Notes: generated from the sequence alone by a model not told the origin. Counted from the first letter of the stretch, positions 46,529 through 57,900 are shown. The stretch is 64,000 nucleotides of DNA from Cunninghamia lanceolata (GCA_027924645.1 BSBN01001752.1:14499001-14563000); one strand, 5' to 3'. Numbers and translations are program-made.

Positions 46529-48584
46529 TGTCTTAAAACTGACATTGAAGCTCACACCTTTAATGATTGCAATTCTTCTTCCTTAAATGATTTGATCAAT
46601 TAGGAACACTCTTTTCTTCACTCTTGTCACAAAAATGTCTTCAAGATGAATCAAGACAACTTCTACTACTTCTGCTCTTTCTCCTTCAGTCTCACATCAC
46701 AATGCATATGATATTCATGCTTTGCTCTGTACACTTTCATAATTTCATTTTCGCAACCATACTTCAACTAGACCAACTAGGTTTACAATATATACATGAC
46801 ATTACATTGATTTCATTATAGGTCAGCCAATACAGCAATAATATTACATTGTACAAGTTGGCCAGAGATCACACAACATGAAATATGCATAAGGCAAGCC
46901 CTATCATAGACTACATGCTACTCTAGAAGAAAACACATGCCTTGCAGATCCTAATACATGCTTAGCTGAGTCCTAAATATTATTCACATCATCTTTCTTC
47001 AAGGAATAACATCCACATGTTACACAAATTTGAATTAGGTCACTCTTAAGCAAGAATACATGAAGCATGTAGTAAATTAGTCTTCACACTCTTGGTGATA
47101 CTCATGAATGACCAAACATTGCTTGTTCTTCTTCCAGGTGAGTCAGCAAGACCTATACATCATCTTCAAACCTTCCTTGAATTGCACACAACAAAACCTT
47201 TGTGGTGCATACCTTCAACATTCTTCAGTCAACCAGGCAGAGGCATGTCCTAGCAATATCACCATTTCAGACCATAACCAGTTTTGGAGAGAGCAGAAAA
47301 CCACCTTGCAGAGAAATAGGAGACAACACAAGAATGTTAGGACCATCTTCCATTAGTCTATGTATCATTTCATGCCACAACAAGTTGGCGCACATCATCA
47401 ACATACTCAAGATGATTTCAACAACAACAATTCTTCACAATCTGACTTGAAATCATTTTGCAGTGCTGGAAACAAGAAGTACCTTCATGATCTTCAATCC
47501 TGAAACATTCTGAGACATGTAAAATATCCAAAAAAACTCATATAACTGATCTGTCCAATTTCCAATAGGTGCAAGTACTCAAACATATATCCTGAGAAAA
47601 ATTAGGCATCTGAAACTATCTACATCACAACTATCATTTGAAAACTAAGCTTGTGGACCTCCAAAACACCTGAAACTCATGTTGATGCACTCATACATTA
47701 TTGTGATCATATCCTCAAAACCGTATAGCCATATCTATCATTGCGGAGAAATGCGAAGCATTCCAAATGATCGTTTTCATTACTTAATTCTGCCAAAGCA
47801 TAGACCAAAACTTTGTCTCTCATAACTTTCATTACAGAGGGACAAATGATCTGAAACTTTGGATTTATCACTTTTATAGAATCCTTAACTTAACTTATAA
47901 ACCACATAACCATAGCTTCAAATGCAGAGGGATGTGGAGCATTTTACCAGACAATCTTTTCAAGCAATTCTCTGTAGTAGAAACCTTAACCAACTTCCAA
48001 AGGCCAAAACCCTCATATAACATCATATACATCCTTAGGAACAACAAGAAGGATCATACAACATGCCATAGGCCATCAACATCTTTTCAACCTCAACATA
48101 GCTTAATGTATCATCATTCATCTTAGTGATTCTAACTCCCAATTTCATCATTCATCATTCATCTTGGTGCTTCTAATTCCCATCTTAATATTTCATCATT
48201 AAAACATCTTTGTTGACTAAAAACATGACTTGACATTGGTTAGGACATAACATCCAACCATGAACATCAGGAACATCACTACATACCAGTACTTTGTTGA
48301 CCACAAGCATGTTCAATACAACTTGTCTTGACATTAATCTGGGCATGACATCCAACCATGAATATCAAGAACCCATTATGAATTTCAGGAACATCACTGA
48401 ATATCTGAACATCAGCATCACGACTGCATCTTTGTATCTTACTAGTATATCATCATCACAAACTAAATGTTGGCCTCACTCTAGGTGTTGACACCTCTCT
48501 CTAAGTGTTGACATCAATGACAACACAATGACAACACATAATAATAATGACAATAATGAGGACAAACTAAAAGGTTAACCAACA
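46529..48584 (-). mobile_element. Solo LTR (2056 bp) inserted in orfF
   Basis: TG...CA ends (TGTCTTAAAACTGAC to AAAGGTTAACCAACA) and a perfect 5-bp duplication CCTAT (46524-46528 and 48585-48589). There is no internal domain. The right end, with GTTGACATCAATGACAACAC, resembles the right ends of the Cop1 and Cop2 LTRs, so it is probably a copia-type LTR in minus orientation. GCGGAGAAATGCGAAGCATT near 47740 also resembles AGAAATGCGGAGCAAAATAC in Cop2. Removing it restores an ORF, which confirms the borders. Confidence 0.82.
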
Positions 48585-48589
48585 CCTAT

Positions 48590-50806
48590 AGTGTTGTCAT
48601 ATCACAACTATGATGAAAAACTAGCTAGTATAGAGGCTAGTACATCTTCATATGATGCATTTAAGAGTTCTTCAAAGCTTGTAATTGATGGTTGTGTTAT
48701 AGATGATGATTATGTTTACAATACCACCATTCATAATCCATTAATGCAAAGAAATTTGCATACTGAACTCTCAAAAAGAGTGTGTTCCAATGCATTATCA
48801 AAATTACCATCATTTGAAGGTTGCAAGATTCATATTACAATGAAACATCAGTTGTTGTATTACATCCCTTTCACTATAAGACTCGATTTATTCAAGGGGG
48901 AAATACTTGTTGAGGATGTATGGGCACCTATAAATGATGATGACAAAGAAGAAGAGGTCATTTCAAATCATGCATCCATGACAAGTCAAGAACAAAAAGG
49001 TAACCTAGAAACCTTGGATTTATTTGATGAGTTGCCTAAGTTTCATCATGCATTGTTTGAAGCTAGTGATCAAGAAGAACAACTGTCACATCATGATTCC
49101 TCTCATCAAAATGAACCTATGGATGATGATATTCATGTTGATTTGAATGGAAATTATGATGAAGCAGAGAGTGATGTGTTTCTGGATGAGTTTATAGATG
49201 ATCTTTTTGCTGGGACAACAAATAGATCATTTTCCATAAGTCAAGAAAGTGATCTAAAATATAATTTTTGGGAAGTTAAGAACCCTATTCATGACTGGGA
49301 CAACTTAGTGGCTCAGGAAAATTAGTCATATCAGGCCTATAACAGCCATGAAGTTGAATCAAACAAGCTGAAATGTCAATCAGATTTTGGAACAATAGGT
49401 GGATCTTGTTGTGTAAGTCAAAGATTTGAGTTAGAATCTGATTTTTCAGAGGAAAATGGTGAAATGAATGTTCATATCAGTCACATAGCCTCTGATAGTC
49501 AGTCATATCAGATTTATATCAGCCAGGAAGGTAGAGTTAAAGTGAGTTAGGTGCTGATGTATGTGCATGTGTTGATGAAAATGAGACTAACCTTTTGTTG
49601 CAGCTGGAGATGCATGATGAAATTCAGTTTGAGGAGGTACAAGAAGATAAAGAGGATCATCAAGAGGCTGCCTTAGAGCCTAAACCACTTCAACATGACC
49701 AACAAAGTGAAATACGGGAGTATTTTCATGATTTTGGTAGTGCTGATCCAATGTATTCAAGTGACTCATCTAGGGCAGATTCTTGTTTATCATGTGATGA
49801 TGATTCTAACCCCATTTATGATTATTTTCAAATAGAATCACATTTCCTTAGTGATGATATATAAGATGTTGATGAACACAGCAACTCATTTCATGAGATA
49901 AAAGGCTTCTAAACCATACCAACCAGTGAGCCAGATGACTTGCCATTGGATGATATTAACTCGTTGTTTGATATAGTGGCCAAATTGAGTGAAGATATGT
50001 TAGATTATTGGTGTACCATGCACATATCAGAACTTACATTTCATGATTCATGTAGGGTTCATCCTTTTTATTCACATTCGGAAGTAAGTTGTTTTGATTT
50101 CTTGTTAGCTTGGGAGATTGCCATAGTAGGTAAAGTTGATTTTGAGCATGTGTTTTTGGGAGTTAAACATGATTACGATTTTATTGATGATATTCACACT
50201 TCAAACCCTCCAAAAGACATGTTTACGAATGAATTTGTTAGTCCTAAGAAGGTTATACATGTTGATTTGTTAACTAGGACTACTAAGGATCACAACAAAG
50301 AAAAGATACTTGATGTTCTACCTCTTGAAACTTGTTGTAATAATGTTAGTGGCTATGATGCATGACTAGTGGATGTTGTTCCTCATGATTTGCATGTACT
50401 TGAGTAAAATGGAGTTGCATACCATGAATTGAGACCGCCGGAAGATGAAATCACATTGCATGAGCATATGCCTAGAGCTAGAAATTTGTCAAATCAGGTG
50501 ATATCTTTCCATTCTCCTTTGGATTTTGGTAATTGTTAGTTTGAATATGATGCTTGAGGAATCACAACATGCATGTGGATTAATCATGACTATGGAGAGA
50601 ACCTACGACTTCTAATTTTACATGACTTGTACCCAATATTTGAGCCTATTGCACCTAAATTTTATTGTTTTAAATACAAGGATGAGTTTGCATTCCTTAT
50701 AACCATATGGGGTGGGTTATTACTATTGTATGTAAGGATAAGTAAGTTAAAAACTAGCCCATATGCTTTCTATGTTGAATTTTGTGTGAATAGTCTGAGT
50801 TGTGTC
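48590..50806 (+). pseudogene. orfF, main part: acidic protein remnant
   Basis: It is open from 48590 to the TAG at 49323-49325. It then continues with stops and at least one frameshift (near 49550) through 49595-49864 and 49940-50365 to a last segment (50573-50806). It is rich in Asp, Glu and Ser: LDLFDELPKFHHALFEASDQ, PMDDDIHVDLNGNYDEAESD, DDSNPIYDYFQIESHFLSDD, LPLDDINSLFDIVAKLSED, YPIFEPIAPKFYCFKYKDEF. No protease, RT or zinc motif is seen. Total length with the 5' part is about 800 codons. The style resembles the acidic tail of GypG gag, so it may be the post-gag region of another gypsy-like element, but I do not recognise it. Confidence 0.5.
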
Positions 50807-51124
50807 TAGTTAGTAGGCGTCTAGTTAGTTAATTTTCATTTGAGTTTTGGTAGTTAGTTTTGATTTGCATTTGTTTTTTCTTATTCTTTAATTTTTTGGC
50901 TTGCTGATTTGAGTTGCTTTCAGTCCATTTGGACTGATTTTGAGTTTAGTTTTGGCTTGCTTTTGTTTTGCCTTCACACCCTAGGTATTAGAGCCTTGCC
51001 TGGCTAGTCGGGTGTATGTTTTGGTTGGCAAAAGGTCTATTTGTGTGGGTTTAATAGTAGAACCATTACTGGAGGAATGTTTTTAGTCATTTATTGTCAA
51101 GAAATTAGTCATTTTCTAATTCAG
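50807..51124 (+). other. Noncoding; PBS-like motif at 50986-50998
   Basis: A T-rich stretch follows the orfF stop. AGGTATTAGAGCC at 50986-50998 matches the iMet-type PBS of LtrE (TGGTATTAGAGCGC) at 11 positions in a row. If real, an LTR ends near 50985 and orfF lies just upstream of it. The rest is unassigned. Confidence 0.35.
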
Positions 51125-51412
51125 GGAGGTGTTTTTCCACCATGTAGCTGAGCCAACATTCCTACGATGAGTACGGGGATAAATAGAGGTAAGATGTCTA
51201 CTAGCAAAGCAATGTTTGCAGCGAAAGGGGATACCCTTTTAATCTAGTAATTGAGTCCAAGACTATCCTCCACCATAAGGACAACCTCCCTAGGAAGACC
51301 CTTCAAGGTGTCAATGTCCACCAAAATATGAGCATAAGTAGAGTGGACAATGTTAGATGTGGAACAATCCACCTTTAGACATCTACCAATAGCATTTCCA
51401 ATGAGGTCATCT
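51125..51412 (-). pseudogene. LINE ORF1-like fragment (DUF4283 type with CCHC knuckle)
   Basis: The minus strand encodes GNAIGRCLKVDCSTSNIVHS, then TYAHILVDIDTLKGLPREVV. In the next frame it reads WTQLLD-KGIPFRCKHCFAS followed by RHLT. This is the layout of plant LINE ORF1 proteins, in which a DUF4283-type domain ends with D(Y)EGIPFRCRRC...GH and a CCHC knuckle. The knuckle is damaged (Gly to Arg before His, and the last Cys lost). The fragment is ~95 codons with a stop and a frameshift. It directly follows the GypJ gag tail on the same strand, with a GATCTCAAGA/GACCTCATT duplication at the junction, so it may be a captured piece. Confidence 0.6.
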
Positions 51413-51499
51413 TGAGATCTTCACATAGGTCTTCTTGAGATCTTGAATGAGGTCATATGGTCTGATTGGTGGTGGGGTGGGATCCATTGTTGATATGGC

Positions 51500-52519
51500 C
51501 TTTCTATGATAGTTAGTTTCTTAGACCACATGAGATTTTGTTTCTACTTCATGGATTATTTCTACGATACCCATTTTCATCTCTCCTTTATGGCCTAATT
51601 AAGTAGATATTGTTGGTTCACCCATATTTGATGTGTTAGCCTATGTTGAAATTGAAGCATTTTGGGCATTTGACCCATTTTTTTGATGCACAGGAAAGGG
51701 GTCTTGAAAGATTTTCATATTCACATTTTGGGGAATGATAGGTTCTTATCGAGGATGATTTTCATTCCTAGGTGTCATTTGTTGTAGATTAAGGAACATT
51801 CCTATAAATAGATGATGTTTCTCTTTAGAAAATCTCATAATAAACCTATTGTACTTCCTACAAGATTCGGTGGTGTGTCCCCTTACCTTGTGAAATGTGC
51901 AGAATCTGTTCGGGTAAAAATATTGGCAATAAAGTTCATATCTATTATCATTTAGGTTACCCTGTTGTTGATTATTCCTTTGAGGGTGCTTGTTGTTCCT
52001 AGGATAATCTACGATGTTCACATTTTGAGGGTAATAGTCTATTCCATTGTACTCATCTTTGTTTCCCCTATTTCTCATGTGAGGCTAGTTAGTAACTCCA
52101 TTATTTGTTGCACTTTGATTATTCTTCAAAATTTTAATAGTGGGTGGGTCATTTCCACCATTATCATTTTGCACTACCAATATTTTGTTTGTTTCATAAT
52201 TCTTTCACCCACTATCTATAATTTCTTGGTCTATCCTCAAAGCACTCTCTAGGGCTTCCTCATATGACTTATAAGACAATTTCCATACTTCGTCCCTTAT
52301 GTCCCTATTAAGGGCATGTAGAAAGGGGTCATAGAGTTCCCTGTGGCCATATTTGGTGTACCAATTGAAGAATAGAGGACTCTCCTCCATTGTTTCATGA
52401 AGTGTGCTACAAACTCATTGGTGTTTTGTTTCATGCTAAAAAATTCTCTAATTCTTTCACAAGTTTGTTCATGTCATTTGAACATAACCATAAATTTGCC
52501 AATGAGCTGCCTAAAGGAC
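51500..52519 (-). pseudogene. GypJ gag, C-terminal part (Ty3/gypsy)
   Basis: It continues the gag at 60618-61761 once CopI is removed. Capsid C-terminal sequence (MNKLVKELENFLA; YTKYGHRELYDPFLHALNRD; YEEALESALRIDQEII) is followed by an Asn/Gln-rich linker and a gypsy-style knuckle (CTFHKVRGHTTESC) near 51870. The Pro-rich tail (DPTPPPIRPH) ends near 51480. Frameshifts and stops interrupt the capsid part between 52430 and 52200. No protease or RT follows: the next sequence is the LINE-like fragment. Confidence 0.75.
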
Positions 52520-53299
52520 TGTTGCAAGTATGAGGTAAACCAGTGTTATCATTGATGTCAACATACTCATATTGCATTGATGAGAAGGATTGGATGAGCT
52601 GTGTGTTGAGGATATTGAGAAAATTAGTCTCAATCAGGAACAGTAAAGAACAGTGATGAGAAGAAGGCAAGAGTACTCATTAGGTTGAGATTCAGAGGAT
52701 GCGGATTAAAGGGTTTGTAGATATGAGTCTTGAGATGATCCAGTTAAGATTTTAGAGGTCCGCATGAAGATGTGAAGAAGTTGTGATCGATCAAGTAGAA
52801 CCGGTTCCGAGAGATGCTCCGGAGTGACATAGTGCTACAAAAAGGTCTGGTGAGATCCAAAAGCGCATTTTCCTATTCTGCGGATTGGACAGAGTGTTTG
52901 GGATGTCCTCGTGATGTGTCATCTTGATTTGTTTATGGTCTAGAGGTCTGGAAGAACCTCTTGCAGTATGACAGTGGCAATAGACTGTGTTCTTGAAGTT
53001 TCGAATGAGGAAGAGTAGAGATTCTAGTGAGTAGAGGAAGTGCGGATGTACCTAGTCATTCAGGCAAGCCTGTGAAGGTTCTTGGATCATGCTGAGGTTG
53101 TGTTGTTGGTCAGTATTGGTGGTAGAGCCTGAAATTGAAGATATTCTTCCGGATGAAGTTCTTGTTCAGACTAGCTGACCGGATGAGTTATTCATCTTGC
53201 GAATGTTCTTGTGGTGGCTGACCGGATGTGTTATTCATCTTGCAAATGTTCTTATGGTTGATTGCCGACTTAGATGATTGTTCCTAAGTTGATGCCTTG

Positions 53300-53307
53300 T
53301 ATAAATA
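53300..53307 (+). promoter_or_regulatory. TATA box, CopI 5' LTR
   Basis: TATAAATA, conserved at 60096-60103 in the 3' LTR and at 20138-20145 in CopA. Confidence 0.7.
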
Positions 53308-53479
53308 AAGGTTTGTGAGTTCATTTTGAAGTGTGTGTTGTGGAGCAGATGAGTGTGGCATAGTGAAAGAGCGAAAGAGCGAAAGGCAGAGAAGAAGTTT
53401 TTTGGGCTTAAATGGAACTAATCTAGACATGGTAAAGATTTCATTCTCTAGTTCAAGTTTGTGATACTTATGATCTTGT

Positions 53480-53542
53480 AGACAGTGTGTCTCTTGTAGG
53501 CAGTGTGCCTCCTTGTGAGCAGTGTGCTCGGGAAGTGAGCCC
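53480..53542 (+). repeat. Mini-hairpin array in CopI 5' LTR
   Basis: Three consecutive hairpins share an AGTGT loop but have different perfect 4-bp stems: AGAC-AGTGT-GTCT (53480-53492), AGGC-AGTGT-GCCT (53498-53510) and GAGC-AGTGT-GCTC (53517-53529). A fourth, GGG-AAGTGAG-CCC (53530-53542), follows directly. Spacing is 18-19 bases. Confidence 0.85.
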
Positions 53543-53774
53543 TAATTGGCATGTGCCATTCATTTTTCTTATTCTTCTAACAGAGAATAATCCTTGGGTT
53601 AATCACCCCATGGTTTTTCCCTTAATCAGGTTTTCCACATCAAAAATCTTGGTGTCTAATGTGTTGATGTTTATCTACTCCAGTATTCATGCTTTATGCT
53701 TTCATGAATGGTTAATTGATATGGTGTTAACTAACAAAGAAGAATCAAGTGTTTGAAGTAAAAGCAAGTTTTTG

Positions 53775-53805
53775 TACAACTGATTCACCCCCCCTCTCAG
53801 TTGTA
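53775..53805 (+). other. Terminal stem-loop, CopI 5' LTR
   Basis: The arms TACAACTGA and TCAGTTGTA form a perfect 9-bp stem around TTCACCCCCCCTC, 16 bases before the LTR end and ~20 bases before the PBS. In the 3' LTR (60563-60596) the stem is identical but the C-run is three longer. Confidence 0.8.
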
Positions 53806-53823
53806 TGCCCTAGATCTAACAAT

Positions 53824-53836
53824 TGGTATCAGAGCC
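53824..53836 (+). other. Primer binding site of CopI
   Basis: TGGTATCAGAGCC, two bases after the LTR. It is the iMet-type copia site. Confidence 0.95.
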
Positions 53837-53878
53837 AAGTTCCTCTGAAAGGAGCTTAACCGCTTAAGGAGATCCAGG

Positions 53879-54901
53879 ATGTCGTCATACAAAAAGGATA
53901 GTCTGAAGTTTGATGGAACCAATTTCTCGCTCTGGAAAGGTCGCATGAAATGTCACTTGGAGTGTATGGGAAAAGCATACCTGTCCATGGTCACAAAACC
54001 ATATGTACCTCCACATGGTGGTCCGACAACTCTGAACGAAATCACAGATGCTGAAAACAATCTGCGGACCAAAGAAGCTCTTCTTAGCGCATTGACTGAC
54101 TCAGAACTCTCAAATGTTATTGACCTACCAACTGCATATGAGATCTGGGTTAAACTGGAACTTCTGCATGAAGGAGATGAGTTTGTTAAGAGTGCAAGGT
54201 TGCAAAGTCTCAAAGGGAAATTTGAAAGATTGAAGATGAGAGATGATGAAAATATCACTACCTTTATGCCAAGAGTAAATGAACTGGTGTGTGGAATCAG
54301 GAATGCTGGTGGAGTTCTGGATGAAAATGAGATTGTTTGCAAAATTCTCAGATCCCTTCCTGCTGCCGACAAAATCAAGCTTGCTGCCATTGATGAATTC
54401 AGAGTGCATACAACTGTCACAAGAGAGCAATTGGCTGGCAAACTAGCTGCATTTGAAATGATTGAGTTTGGAGATGATCACCCCAAGACTGAATCTACAT
54501 TCAAAGCCAGTGCCTATGTGAAAGGCAAACAAAGATTTGATCTAGGAGAGAACTCTTCAAGGAAGCTATCATGGTATGATCAAGCAAGGAAAGACATGGA
54601 AGAGGAAGAAGCAGAAACAGCTCAACTTGAAGCCCTCATTGCAAAGAGACTGCCAAGAGGATCTGGTAAGTATGAAGAAAAATTACCCTTTAAGTGCTTC
54701 AACTGCAATAAGATTGGTCATTTTGTTTCAAGATGTCCGGAAAGATCTGCAAGGTCAAATGCTAATAGACAAAGGTTCCAAAAGAATTGTTATTATGTTC
54801 ATGAAGAAAATGATAATGAAGGAGTAATAGATGATGAATCAAAAATGAATAGGTGTTTATTGCCATCAAGGAAGAAGATTCAATATCCTCTGAATCTGTA
54901 A
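53879..54901 (+). pseudogene. CopI gag (capsid-nucleocapsid)
   Basis: The ATG at 53879 is 43 bases after the PBS. The 340-codon frame begins with a DUF4219-type N-terminus (LKFDGTNFSLWKGRMKCHLE). A UBN2-type capsid region follows (EIWVKLELLHEGDEFVKSAR; ENITTFMPRVNELV; ENEIVCKILRSLPAADKIKL), then a knuckle CFNCNKIGHFVSRC at about residues 272-285. The last ~12 residues (LPSRKKIQYPLNL) are out of frame: the correct continuation, by comparison with CopA (ECLFITIRDD), lies in the protease frame. The shift sits in TGTTTATTGCC at ~54854-54864, where an intact copy would probably have a second TTAT unit, so a 4-base slippage deletion is likely. Otherwise gag is undamaged. Confidence 0.9.
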
Positions 54902-57900
54902 ATCATAAGGTTGTAGAAAGAGCTTTGGCTGCTCAAGTTGAAGAAAAGGATGATTGGGTTATTGACAGTGGATGCTCTCACCATATGACAGGTGACAAGA
55001 GCAAGTTCTTAGATTTGGAAAGGTATGAAGGAGGAATGGTAAAGTTTGGAGACAATTCTACTGGTAGAATCAGAGGTAGGGGAACTATTTATTTTGATGG
55101 AAAGAGCAAAACCAGTAATGTACTGTATGTTGAAGGATTAAAGCACAATCTTCTCAGTGTTGGTCAGTTGGTGGACAAAGGCTATGATCTCCAGTTCAAG
55201 AATAGAAGATGCAGGATCTTTGAAAGCTCTGGAACTGAGATTGCTTCCGGTACTCAAACAAAAGGTAATATCTTCCATCTAGTTGGTTCTGATAAAAGTT
55301 GTTTGTTTGTTCAAGTTGATCAGAGTTGGTTATGGCATAGAAGGATGTGTCATGTGAATTTTGATAACATCATCAAGATAAGCAATACTCAGGCTATAAG
55401 AGATCTTCCAAAATTGGTGAAACCTACAAATAGTTTGTGCAAAGAATTCCAGCTAGGTAAACAGAGGAGAGTCTCTTTCAAAAGTAAGGATCAGTCCTCT
55501 ACCGGATTATTAGAATTAGTCCATACTGATCTATGTGGTCTGACAAGAATCAAGAGTATGCAAGGTGATAGATATTTCATGTTACTGATTGATGATCATT
55601 CCCAGATGATGTGGGTTACCTTCCTAAAAGAGAAATCAAAAGCCCTTGAGAAGTTCAAAATCTTCAAAGCTATGGTAGAGAATCAAACTAGATTGAAACT
55701 GAAATGTCTAAGGTCTGATAGAGGTGGTGAATTCACATCCGGTGAATTCATAGACTTTTGTGAGAAGCATGGCATAAGGAGATAGTTGTCTGCTCCTAGG
55801 ACTCCTCAGCAGAATGGAGTAGTTGAGAGAAAGAACCGGACCATCCAGGAAGCATCCAAGACAATGATGATGGAAGCAAATGTTCCTCAGATGTTTTGGA
55901 GAGAAGCTGTCAGCACTGCAGTCTACACTCTTAATCAAGTTCAAATCAGAAGCAATACCGGTAAGACTCCTTATGAACTTTGGTTTGGTGTAACTCCTAC
56001 TGTGAGATATTTCAGAGTATTTGGTAGCAAGTGTTATATCAAAAGAGATGAAGACCTAGGAAAGTTTGATGCTAGAAGTGATGAAGAAATTTTCTTGGGT
56101 TACTCCACTCAAAGCAAAGCATACCGGTGTTACAATAAGAGATTGAGAAAGATGATAGAAAGTACAAATGTGAAGGTTGATGAAGGAATTGAGAAGCCCT
56201 CAAGGTTTTATGAATATGATGAAGATGATCAGAATGATTCCCTGGTGTAAGGAGCTCAATCCTCCTCTGAAATTCAGATTCAGACTGATCCGGTAAATCA
56301 AGAAGAAGAGGTGTGTCTAAATGAGCCTGATCAAGAAACAGTAGTGCAAGAAACTCCCAAAGTTCCAAGGTATGTAACTCTAAACCATTCTGAAGATCAA
56401 ATTATAGGTGACAAAAGCAAAGGGGTACAAACAAGGAGGAGAATTGCTCAAGATTCAAATGAATACTGTCTGATTTCAAAGATTGAACCTAAGACAATTA
56501 ATGAAGCTTGCAATGATGAAAACTGGACCAAAGCAATGGAGGAAGAGTTGATGCGAATTGAGAAAAATCATACTTGGGATCTTGTTCCCAGACCTAGAAA
56601 TAAGAATATGATTGGAACCAAATGGGTCTTCCGAAACAAACTAAATGAAGTTGGTGAAGTAATCAGAAATAAGGCCAGATTAGTCTGCAAAGGCTACTCT
56701 CAAATAGAAGGGATTGACTTTGAGGAAACCTTTGCTCCGGTGGCAAGAATTGAAGCAGTTAGACTATTTCTTGCATTTGCTGCCTTCAAAGATTTCAAAG
56801 TATATCAGATGGATGTCAAATCTGCCTTCTTGAATGGTGACTTAGAAGAAGAGGTGTACATTGAAGAACCGGATGGATTTTAGTTATCTGAGCATGGTGA
56901 TATGGTCTGCAAATTAAAGAAGGCACTATATGGTCTAAAGCAAGCACCAAGAGCATGGTATGAAAGGTTGGATAAGCATCTTGTGCAGATTGGATTCAAC
57001 AAAGGTACTGCTGACAATAACTTATATTTCAAAATTGATCATGAAAATATTTTGATTGTTGAAGTATTTGTGGATGATATCATTTTTGGAGGAAGAGATA
57101 GTGTGTAAAACTTTTGCAAATCAGATGAAAAGTGAGTTTGAGATGTCTATGCTTGGTGAAATGAACTTCTTCTTGAGTCTGCAAATTACTCAAACAAAGA
57201 AAGGGATCTTCATTTCTCAGACCAAATATGTGAAAGAATTGTTGAGGAAATTTGGGATGGAAGATTCAAAGCCAATGAATACTCCCATTGCAACCGGATG
57301 CAAGTTGAGCAAAGATGATGACTCTCCTAAGGCAGACCAGACAAAGTATAGATCAATGATTGGTGGATTATTGTATCTCACTCAAACTAGACCAGATATT
57401 ATGCAAGCTGTTGGTCTTGTTGCTAGATTCCAGGCTGATCCCAGAGAATCTCATGTCATGGCAATCAAGAGAATTTTTAGATATCTAAAAGGGATAGTGG
57501 AGTATGGTTTGTGGTATCCTAGAGATCATGATTTCTCTCTTCATGCTTACACAGATGCAGATTGGGCAGGAGATGTGGATGACCGGAAGAGCACCAGTGG
57601 TGGAGCATTCTTTTTGTGAAAGAGATTGGTTTCTTGGCTAAGCAAGAAACAAGATGCAATATCTCTGTCTACAACTGAAGCAGAATACATTGCAGTAGCA
57701 GGTAGTTGCACTCAAATCTTATGGATGAAGCAGATGCTAAAAGACATTAAAGTAGAATATGAGGAGCCTATCACAATTTTCTGTGATAATTCAAGTGCAT
57801 TAAATATTTCTAAGAATCCGGTGTTGCATTCTAAGACCAAGCACATATCTATCAAGTTTCACTTTCTGAGAGAACAAGTGAACAAGGATGAAGTCAGATT

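Larger units (their letters stand above)
52520..53821 (+). repeat. CopI 5' LTR
   Basis: It runs from TGTTGCAAGTATGAGG to GCCCTAGATCTAACA. Landmarks are TATAAATA (53300-53307), hairpin array (53480-53542), TGGTTTTTCC...GGTTTTCCAC box (53611-53636) and terminal stem-loop (53775-53805). The ORF at 53487-53756 spans these and is repeated in the 3' LTR; it is not a gene. Confidence 0.95.

Noticed and set aside
53487..53756. 89-codon ORF in the CopI 5' LTR, repeated at 60275-60544
   Set aside because: It spans the hairpin array and box of the LTR and is kept in both LTRs because they are copies; there is no protein-like pattern, so it is not a gene.
53953..54441. 162-codon antisense ORF opposite CopI gag
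   Set aside because: It overlaps the well-supported gag on the other strand and has no recognisable feature.
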